Below are positions 56,293 through 64,000 of a stretch of 64,000 bases of DNA, in pieces. A model generated the notes under the pieces. It did not search any database and was not told the DNA's origin. It saw only the letters and a list, made by a program, of their open reading frames with translations. Location of the stretch: positions 57,098,501 to 57,162,500 of the forward strand of contig JBAIAC010000006.1 in NCBI GenBank assembly GCA_037349315.1, in the 5' to 3' direction. Made by a program: the position numbers and the translations under genes. The DNA comes from Chelydra serpentina (lineage: Eukaryota > Chordata > Testudines > Chelydridae). Position 1 is the first letter of the stretch; every line of letters begins with the position of its first letter.

Positions 56293-56574
56293 CTCTGGCT
56301 ACTTCTGTAACTACCTGAATATGAGTGTAAACGTCATTGCTGGCATACCCTTATTTATGTGACGTATTGGGGAGGAAAGTTGTGGCAGAAGAGTTACACC
56401 TGTTATTTATCAGCCATGAATTAAGGTTCTGAACCCTGAATGACCCTGAACACATTCAACACTTTACTCTATCTGCATGCTATTCTCGAGATTTAAGTTC
56501 TTCTGAGGGAGTATCCAGTTGCCACAAGCATGCCTATGATGAGAAATGTTATCTGCCATTGCATTATACACTTC

Positions 56575-56745
56575 ATAAACATTAATTTACCCATACAAGA
56601 CCCTGGGGAGATAGGTAGGTATTGTTATCTTCATTTTTAAAAGGAGGAAATGGTCTCAGAGAACACGTGACTTGCTAGCAAGCCTTAGCTCTGTGGAATC
56701 AGTTAATGAAAGAGTGTGGGACTCAAATGTAACCAGTTCTTCTCC
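56575..56745 (-). repeat. MIR-like core-SINE remnant (antisense)
   Basis: Reads gataggtaggtattgttatc, ttcatttttaaaaggaggaa, acacgtgacttgctagcaag and gtgtgggactcaaatgtaac, the antisense form of a MIR core and flanks. Confidence 0.6.
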
Positions 56746-56819
56746 ATTATTATCAAACCATGATGCATTGGACTTGCCTCAGTGACCCTCAGGGTGGGTC
56801 ACTGTGATGTTTGACTAAA

Positions 56820-57085
56820 GCTTATCTTCCAGAAAGTTATCAAGTTTTGATTTGAAGACTCAAGAAAAGGAGAATAAACTACTTCCCTTGATAGTTTGTT
56901 CCAATTGTTAATCATAGATTATTATATATATCTGCCACCCACCTTATTTTCTGGCTTCAACTTCCAGCCATTGGTTCTTGTTATGCTTTCTCTGGTACAT
57001 AAAGAGCCCTTTACTACCCAATATTCTCTCCTTCTGAAGGTACTTAAACACACTTATCAAGTCACCTTTCAATCTTCTTATTTAA
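56820..57085 (-). mobile_element. CR1-type LINE 3' fragment (antisense)
   Basis: Contains tagtttgttccaattgttaa, tggcttcaacttccagccat and tatcaagtcacctttcaatc, antisense CR1 3' wording like that at 40375-40920. Confidence 0.6.
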
Positions 57086-57403
57086 ATGGAAGTATATGTA
57101 ACATGGGTAAATCCATATTGCATTTCATCCCAAGATAGATCATGCTAGACTAACTTGATGTCTTATCTTATGAAAGAAAGAAAAAGGAAATGCAGTAGAT
57201 CTATCTGGACTTCAGAAAGGCATTTGACATGGTACTATGTGAGAAACTAGTTAACTTGGAGATGATGGGGTTTAGTACGAAAATTGTAAGGTGAGTATGA
57301 ACCTGTTAAAGGGGAGGAGACAATGGGGTGTGCTGAAAGTACTCTCAAGGTGGAGGGAGAGTACTAGTGGAGTTTAAGGATTGATCTTCATTAGTATTTG
57401 TAT

Positions 57404-58118
57404 TAGGTCTGTCAATTAATTGCAGTTAAGTCAAGTGATTAGCGCAAAACAAATAAACTAGATTTTGAAAATTACTTGTGATTAATCGCAGTTTTAATTG
57501 CACCGTGAAACAGTAATAGAATACAAATTTAAATTTATTATAAATATTTTGGATATTTTTCAACTATATTTATTTCAGTTACAACACAGAGTACAAAGTG
57601 TACAATGCTCACTTTATATTATTTTTATTACAAATATTTGCACTCTAAAAAAGAAACAAAAGACACAGTATTTTTCAATTCACCTCATACAAGTACTGAA
57701 GTGCAATCTCTTTATCATGAAAGTGCAACTTATAAATGTTGAATTTATAACATTCAAAAACAAAACAATGTAAAACTTTAGTGCCCACAAGTCCACTCAG
57801 TCCTACTTCTTGTCCAGCCAATCGCTAACACAAACAAGTTTGTTTACATTTAAGGGAGATAATGCTGCCCACTTCTTATTTACAATGTCACCTGAAAGTG
57901 AGAACAGGTGTAGTCAGCGTTGCAAGGTATTTACGTGCCAGATATGCTAAACATTTGTGTGCCCCTTCATGCTTTGACCATCATTCCAGAGAATGAAAAC
58001 ATCCAAAAATATTTAAATAAATGGTATTCTATTATTGTTGAACAGTGCGATTAAAACTGCAATTAATCACAACTTTTTAAATCTCCCGATTAATTTTTTT
58101 AATTGTTTGACAGTGCTA
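57404..58118. mobile_element. hAT-type element (715 bp) inserted in CR1 copy 4
   Basis: Flanked by ATTTGTAT (57396-57403) and ATTTTTAT (58119-58126), 7 of 8 identical. The ends are TAGGTCTGTCAATTAATTGC and, inverted, TAGCACTGTCAAACAATTA. Removing it rejoins the CR1 sequence. AT-rich, with no transposase. Confidence 0.75.
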
Positions 58119-58898
58119 ATTTTTATTAATGACTAACACAAAGTAGAAGTGTGCTAATGAAATTTACAGCTGACACAAAGGTGGGAGGCATTATCAATCC
58201 AGAGGAGGATCAGAATATTATACAGGAAGAACTGGATGACCCAGAGGACTGAAATAATAGAAATGGGATAAAATTCTATAGTAGAAAGTGCAAAATTAAG
58301 TTCTTAGGTACTACTAATAATTTCTGCCAAAAGCTAGGGGCTCATCACTTGAAAATGACAGAAGGAGAGCGAGTGGAGTGTATTTGTTGATCACAGGATG
58401 ACTGAGCCAACTATGTAATGTGTCTATAAGGCAAATGCAATCCTAGGATGTATCAGGTGAAGTATTTCCAGTAGACCTAGAGAAGTCATTGTAGAAAGCA
58501 CTGGTGAGACCTCAGATGGAATACTGTGTACAATTCTGGTCACTCACATTCAAGAAAGATGAATTCCAACTGGAACAGGTAAGGACAAGAGCTACTAAGA
58601 TGATCAGAGCAATGGAGGGCCTATCATATGAAAGGACACTAAGAAAGCTTGACGGGTTTTGTCTGGCAAAAAGAAGGCAGAATGGGATATGATTACTCTC
58701 CATAAATACATTAGAGGAGTAAACACCAGGGAGGGTAAGGAACTATTTAGGCTAAAGGATAATATTGGCACAAGAACAAATGAGTATAAACTGGCTATGA
58801 ATAAATTTAGGCTGGAAATTAGGTTTCTAACCATCAGAAATGTGAGGTTCTAGAATGGTCTCCCAATAGTAGTGGGGGCAAAAAACTTAGTTTTAAGA

Positions 58899-59140
58899 AA
58901 AACAACAAGGAGTCCCTGTGGCACCTAAGAGACTAACAAATTTATTTGGGCATAAGCTTTCATGGGCTAGAACTTACTTCATCAGATGCATGGAGTGGGA
59001 AATACAGTAGCAGGTATATATGTACATAGTACATGAAAATATGGGAGTTGCCTTACCAAGGGGAGGGTCAGTCTAACGAGACAATTCAATTAACAGTAGA
59101 ATATCAAGGTAGGAAAAATCACTTTTGTAGTGGTAATGAG
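58899..59140 (-). mobile_element. Penelope-type terminal fragment inserted in CR1 copy 4
   Basis: Starts with aacaacaaggagtccctgtg and gcacctaagagactaacaaa and continues like the terminal regions at 5381 and 43098, ending near acttttgtagtggtaatgag. Truncated; no coding part. Confidence 0.75.
58950..58989 (-). ncRNA. Hammerhead-like motif in Penelope fragment
   Basis: Minus strand: GCAT, perfect core CTGATGA, GAAA, GCTT, ATGC, with perfect GCAT/ATGC stem I. Stem II has decayed (AAGTAAGTTCTAGCCCAT), so this copy is probably inactive. Confidence 0.4.
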
Positions 59141-59962
59141 ATCTTGATAAATTTGTTAGTGGGACTGCATGACAACATTACCTGTGATAGCAGGGAGCTG
59201 GGCTCAGTAGCCCAGGAGTGTTCTCTTCCAGTTCTGTGCCTTATGTTCCTAAATCTCGGACTCCAGCCAGTCTCCTTCAGAATCAAGGAAGAGGGTGGGG
59301 GCATCCCCATTGTAGTGTGGGTTTTTGTTGTTGTTACTGGGGTTGTTTTGTTGTTGTCATTGGTTCTGGTGCTTTTGTCCTTCCCCTGACTGTTGGGTCT
59401 TGCTCATGTGTTCAGGGTCAAACTGATCCACATTTTCAGTGTTGGGAATGAATTTTTCCCTGGGTCAGATTGGCAGGGACCTTGGGTTTTTTTTTTTCCT
59501 TGTTTTTTTTTCCCCCTTCTTCTGCAGACTGGAGCATAGGTCACTTGCTAGGTTCATCTGGATTATCTCACCATTGAAAGGGCCTCAGGCATTGGGACAT
59601 CTTGGTCCCTCTATTCTCTGCTTGTGGCAGATCATCTAGTTTCCTGAAGCTGTAATACTTTAGCCAATCCAGGTTATTAAGATCAATGCAGGAATAACTG
59701 GATGGGGTTCAGTGACCAGTGATGTACAGAAGGTCAGACTAGATGATCTGGTGCTTCCTTGTGGCCTTAAACTCTGATGCGTTCTGATTCTTTTTGATAA
59801 ACTTAACAGATTGTTCTGTTTAAAACTCTCACTGTCAGACATGTTTTCCAGCTCCCAAATCACTTGTGGCTCTCTTCTGCACCCTGTACAGCTTTTCCCC
59901 AAAAAATCCATCTTCAAATGTGGACAATAGAACTGGATGCAGCATTTCAGTATCTGTTTCAC

Positions 59963-60917
59963 TGTAGTGAGGCGGCATGGCTCCCTGCCACACCGCAGTG
60001 GGTCGAGCCCCTTCGGACACCAGAGGGGGTGGAGCCAGGAAGCTCTGAGCCCACCCCTCAGAGGGACAGGCTGCGACCTGGAAGTAGAAAGGTGCGACGC
60101 GGAAGTATAAAGGCGGGCCCTCAGCACTCACTTGAGAACCAGCCGCCGGGGAGACCAGATGCAGCCAGCCTAGCTCACGTCTGGGAAAGCCTCGCAGCCC
60201 CAGGTGCACCCCAAGACTGGCCGGGCCTGCCCTGCGCCTGCTACCCGGAGGAGTGGCCCATGCCTGCCCTGCGCCCGCTACCCGGAGGAGTGGCCTGGCC
60301 TGCCCTGCGCCCGCTACCCGGAGGAACCCATGGTGTTGGACCCCCTGGAGGACACCACCATGACCCAGGTACCAAAAGGAAGGGAGTTAGGAAGTAGCCC
60401 GGGAACATCCAACCCTAGTCTGGCTGTAACGCTGCCAGAACCCATGGCAGTCGGTTACGGTCAGGATCCCCACTGACCGTAGGGGATCGTCTGCCACTGC
60501 TAGGGCCCCGGGCTGGGACGCAGTGGAGTGGGTGGGCCTGTGTCCCCCCTGCCACCCAATTTGTGGGTGGCAGTCTCCCCCTCTTCCAGGCCCTTGGAGG
60601 CCTGGTCTTATTCGCATATTCTGGGCTGCTCAGCCCTGGCCTGAACTACTGACTCTGTTGCCCCACCCTGATCTAGGGCCTTGGCTTATTTCTAGGTACT
60701 GCGGTTGCTCAGCCCCTGGCTGAGTACCTGCCTCCCTGTCGCCCTGCCCTGACCTAGGGCCTGGGCTTACGGGGCTTGTTTCTCTTGCCGCAAGGGCCGC
60801 CGAGACAGAGAGACTCCTGCGGCCAGACTAATTTCCCCAAATATCACCTGTGGGTAGTGAGCCGGCGTGGCTCCCCGCCGTGCCGGAGTGGGTCGAGCCC
60901 CGGCTAGCCCCCTTACA
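59963..60917 (+). mobile_element. Solo LTR (955 bp) in CR1 copy 5
   Basis: TG...CA termini (tgtagtgagg...ccttaca) and a perfect 5-bp target duplication TTCAC (59958-59962 and 60918-60922). A TATA-like agtataaaggcggg lies near 60102. A stretch of about 45 bases (tggctccctgccacaccgca with gtgggtcgagcccc) is repeated near both ends in direct orientation. GC-rich. Three tandem copies of about 40-50 bases containing ctgccctgcgcc and ctacccggagga lie at 60228-60328. No internal retroelement genes. Confidence 0.8.
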
Positions 60918-61249
60918 TTCACCAATGCTGTATACAGAGGTAAAATCACCTTCGGACTTCTATTCACTATTTCTCTGTTTATATTTCCAAGAATTGCCTT
61001 AGTCCTTTTTACCACAGTATAGCAATGGGATCTTACACTGAGTCAGTTGTTCATGACCCCTGAATCCTTTCTTCAGAGTCACTGCTTTCCAGGATACAGT
61101 CTCCCATGTGTAAGTATGGCCTGCATTGCTTATTACTACATTTATAACTTTGCCTTTGGCTGCATTAAATTGAACTGGCCCAGCTTATCAAGTGATGTAG
61201 ATTGCGCTGTATGACAACCCTATCCTTATTATTTACCATTATTACCATA

Positions 61250-62217
61250 TGTCACAAGGTGACTGACTGCTGTAAGAGGGAGCATGGGTCCAGTGCACCT
61301 GAACCTGTCAGCTGTTTCCAGCTGAGACGGCACCTGGGCCATATAAAAAGGCAGACAAGAAAGGAGGCAGAGGAGAGTAGCCTGAGGAGAAAAGGAGAGA
61401 CCCAAAAGGAAACAGGAGCACCAGAGGATCGTTGCACCAGAGAGTTGTCGGGAAGAGCAAAAAAGAAGTATGTTGTTGGTGAGGACTGCCCAGAGCAGGG
61501 AACCCCTGCTGAATTACAGATAAACTCATCCAGAGGCCCATAGGAAGAAGGGGAAGCTGGTTAAGGGAACCTGAGCTCAAAACAAGAGGATTGATGCTGG
61601 AGGGTGAATTCCAGGGCAGGGGTAGGACTTGCAGACAGAGAGGCCTGGGTGAGTGGAATACTGCGGGAAGCCCCCTTGCAGCAGATCTAGATGGAGGACT
61701 GCAGGGAGCGGAGCTGAGCTGAGTGTAGTTGGAGTTAGTCCTGGAGGGGGGTTCCCTGAGCAGGGGTGGGACTCACAGTTGAGGAGGTCTATGTAGTAGA
61801 ACTCTGTATGGAGCTGTTGTGTGGAAAATGTGACCTGGGGCTACCAGAGCAGAGTCGGTGAGAAGAAGCAAATAGGGGAACTTTCAGCTGGGTACTTTGG
61901 AGAGTGGTGCTCTGAAACAAGAGCAAAAAGCAACTGGAAACAGATTGGAGTCTTGGGAAGGTGAGGTAGAAATGATGTCCCTAAAGGGGGTATGGAAAAC
62001 CACTGTGATTCTATTTGTGTTCTGGGAAAAGTAGTTTTATCACAAAGGTTCTGTGTATTATTTCATGTACACATGAATAAATTATGCCCAGGGCCTCTGA
62101 ACTGAATGCTGGCAGAGGTTATAGTCCTTTTTGGGGGGCAGGTGAAGGGGAAACTGAGGCAGGCAGACATATCAGTTGTGCTACAGGGAAACACTTGACA
62201 CAGACTGCCCTGATACA
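61250..62217 (+). mobile_element. Solo LTR (968 bp), second in CR1 copy 5
   Basis: Starts tgtcacaaggtgac, ends cctgataca. Flanks are CCATA and CCATT (61245-61249 and 62218-62222), 4 of 5 identical. TATA-like gccatataaaaaggcag lies near 61340 and a polyadenylation-like gaataaattatg near 62086, the order expected of an LTR. No internal genes. Confidence 0.7.
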
Positions 62218-62248
62218 CCATTTACTATTAATTTTTGTGTACTCTGCA

Positions 62249-62922
62249 CAGGGCCGGCTCTAGGTTTTTTGCCACCCCAAGCAAAAAAATGTTTGGCTGC
62301 CCTCCCCCCTTTTTTTTTGCACCCCCCCCTGGCCCTGCTGCAACTCTGCCCCTTCCCAACAGCTTCCCCAAATCCCTGGCCCCGCCTCTTCCCCTGGGTG
62401 CGCGGCATTTCCCCTCCTATCCCTCCCTTGCAGGCTTGCCGCGAAACAGCTGTTTCGCGCGGCAAGCCTGGGAGGGAGGGGGAAGAAGGAGAGCAGCGGC
62501 GCGCTTAGGGGAGCAGGCGAAGCAGAGGTGATCTGGGGGAGGGAGCCTAGGGAGGGCTGCAGGAAGTAACCCTGGGGAGTACGCAGAGGAACCGCTCTCC
62601 GCCCCAGCTCACCTCTGCTCCACCGCCACCTCCTCCCCCAAGCATGCCACCCCTCTGCTTCTCCCCACTCCCTCCCAGGCGAAACAGCTGTTTCGCGGCA
62701 AGCCTGGGAGGGAGGGGGGAAGCAGAGCAGTGGCAGTGTGCTCAGGGGAGCAGGCGGAGCGGAGGTGAGCTGGGGCGGGGGCACCCACCAATTTTTCCCT
62801 GTGGGAGCTCCAGCCCCAGAGCACCCACGGAGTCGGCGCCTATGGTGGCGCTGGAATGCCACCCCTGGAAATGTGCCACACCAAGCACGTGCTTGCTTTG
62901 CTGGTGCCTAGAGCCGGCCCTG
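62249..62922. mobile_element. hAT MITE (674 bp), third insertion in CR1 copy 5
   Basis: Perfect 8-bp duplication ACTCTGCA (62241-62248 and 62923-62930) and perfect 16-bp inverted ends CAGGGCCGGCTCTAGG / CCTAGAGCCGGCCCTG. Inside, a palindrome around gaaacagctgtttcgcg with flanking caggcttgccgc / gcggcaagcctg occurs near 62430-62470 and again in part near 62678-62710. The right part contains the CATAGGCGCCGAC-family end seen at 44917. Confidence 0.92.
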
Positions 62923-63840
62923 ACTCTGCAAATTTGATCAGCAGTATTTTATATTTACTTCCAGATTATTGATAAAGATGTTGAATAGCGTCATGTCTAG
63001 CACCAGTCTGGAGCCCCCCACGAGAAACATTCTCATGTGATGATGATTCCCCATTGAAAACTACTTTTTGAGATCTCTCAGCTAGCCAGTTCTTAATTTA
63101 TGTAATGTGCTTTAGCACTATGCAATATTAATAATTTTAATAGAATGTCATGCTGTACTAAGTCAAATGCCTTACAGAAGTCTATGTATATTACATCTAT
63201 GCAATTACCTATGTCAACCAAACTTGTTACCTCTTCAAAAAATGAATCAGGCTTCTGCAACAAGACCTATTTTCCATAGAACCATGATGATTAGCATTGA
63301 CTGGTATCAGTCCTTCTGTTATTTTGCCTGGCATTAATGTCAGGGTCACTGGCCTATAATTACATAGATGACCCCACTTGCCCTTTTTTGAATTATGGTA
63401 CAACTTTAACACTCTTCCAGTTTAGTGGAATTTCCCAGGCATTCCACAATTTATTAAAAATCAACATTAGCAGGACAATTTTCTCCTCATCCAGTTCTTA
63501 GGACTCTTGGGTGCAAGTTATCTGGGCTTGCTGATTTTAAAATATCCCTAGTACAACATCCTCCTTATTTATGAGTGGACTGGAAAATACTTCATCCTCC
63601 GATGATACAAATACATTAACCAAATACAGAAGAGAAATACTTATTGAACACTTCTGCCTTTTCTGCATCTATTGACAATTTTACCATCTCTGTCTAGTAA
63701 TGGGCTAAAACCAGTGATATTCAGACTGAGGCTCCTGTGCCACAAGAGGCTCTTTAATGTGTCTCCTGCAGCTCTTTGCAGCACATGATATTAAAAAACT
63801 GCATGATTTAACAACCAACCAATCAGGATGCTTTTACTAT

Positions 63841-64000
63841 TGTGACGGGGCAAGGCCAGAGGGCTATAGGAAAGTGGTAAGGAACCAGTATGTTCCTATT
63901 GGGATCTGGGAAGTGGGCGGGCAAAGCCCGCCCACTGCTAAAGGATCCCCCCCTTCAGCCTAAGGGGAGGGATCCACAGGACCTGGATGCCAAGTGATTC
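63841..64000 (+). mobile_element. Start of an LTR, cut by the window edge
   Basis: Begins tgtgacggggcaaggccaga and contains gtgggcgggcaaagcccgcc, the style of turtle endogenous retrovirus LTRs as I recall them. The end, duplication and internal region are outside the window. Confidence 0.45.

Larger units (their letters stand above)
57130..59775 (+). mobile_element. CR1 LINE copy 4 (plus strand), interrupted by two later insertions
   Basis: Plus-strand polymerase remnants: VDLIWTSERHLTW-like motif A region near 57200, then ADTKVGGIINPEEDQNIIQE (about 58165-58230), then MRPQMEYCVQFWSLTFKKDE and FQLEQVRTRATKMIRAMEGL (58504-58692) and KKKAEWDMITLHKYIRGVNT (58659-58853). The 3' end resumes after 59141 and reaches ggtcagactagatgatctgg near 59730-59750, the CR1 tail. 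A hAT (57404-58118) and a Penelope fragment (58899-59140) split it. Confidence 0.8.
59800..63720 (-). mobile_element. CR1 LINE copy 5 (minus strand), split by three nested insertions
   Basis: CR1 polymerase remnants read on the minus strand in order: NYRPVTLTLMPGKITEGLIP (63227-63412), then VKRTKAILGNINREIVNRSP (part of 60767-61015), then 3' sequence near 59800-59960. Three separate insertions (59963-60917, 61250-62217, 62249-62922) interrupt it, and the CR1 sequence rejoins across each. Its 3' side faces the 3' end of CR1 copy 4. Confidence 0.8.

Noticed and set aside
59864..60476. 177-codon plus-strand open frame
   Set aside because: Falls in a solo LTR with TTCAC duplication; the internal repeats account for its composition.
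62181..62862. Open frames up to 200 codons on both strands
   Set aside because: They lie entirely within a GC-rich hAT MITE with perfect ends and target duplication.
51311..64000. Exons of a divergent neighbour gene such as TTK, which lies beyond ELOVL4 in human
   Set aside because: No coding block other than LINE remnants is seen; in human the neighbour is tens of kb away, so it is likely outside the window.
1..64000. CRISPR arrays, operons or other prokaryotic systems
   Set aside because: The window is spliced vertebrate sequence with SINEs and LINEs; direct repeats present are transposon duplications and microsatellites.

Overview
This is vertebrate nuclear DNA, AT-rich and intron-rich, and most likely from a hidden-necked (cryptodiran) turtle. 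The evidence for a turtle is a tRNA-derived SINE at 4666-4862 that matches my recollection of the cryptodiran Cry SINE, together with CR1 LINEs, hAT transposons and Penelope-like elements of kinds I associate with turtle genomes. The species cannot be read from the window.

The only host gene I can support is ELOVL4, the ER enzyme that elongates very-long-chain fatty acids. It lies on the minus strand. All six coding exons are present, with consensus splice sites and phases: exon 1 at 50710-50809, then 29251-29438, 24289-24369, 8665-8836, 4377-4504 and 2020-2295. Joined, they give an uninterrupted 314-residue protein, the human length, and each exon has the human exon size (100, 188, 81, 172, 128 and 276 bases). 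A CpG island at about 50560-51310 marks the promoter. The 3' UTR lies below 2020. No second host gene is visible in 51.3-64 kb.

The introns and the 5' flank are layered mobile DNA, and many elements can be delimited by terminal repeats and target-site duplications. Intron 5 (2.3-4.4 kb) holds a MITE candidate. Intron 4 (4.5-8.7 kb) holds the SINE and a 1-kb Penelope-like fold-back. Intron 3 (8.8-24.3 kb) holds two hAT transposons side by side (9898-14219 and 14534-17147) with broken transposases and smaller elements nested inside, then a broken gene of an uncharacterised transposon-like family (about 19.1-21.2 kb). Intron 2 (24.4-29.3 kb) holds an LINE tail and a hAT MITE. Intron 1 (29.4-50.7 kb) holds two same-strand CR1 copies (29.55-35.28 kb), hAT MITEs, a second Penelope copy, an ERV solo LTR, an RTE-like LINE and a Tigger-like MITE.

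The 5' flank (51.3-64 kb) starts with a CR1 that ends about 0.5 kb upstream of the ELOVL4 start codon. It then shows a clear insertion history: a plus-strand CR1 broken by a hAT and a Penelope fragment, then a minus-strand CR1 broken by two solo LTRs and one hAT MITE, and finally the start of another LTR cut by the window edge.

The most interesting signal outside the gene is a repeated RNA-like motif in the ends of the Penelope-type repeats. It has the core of a hammerhead ribozyme (CUGAUGA or CCGAUGA, a stem II hairpin, GAAA, then a strand that can close stem I). It occurs six times, twice as mirror-image pairs inside fold-back repeats.
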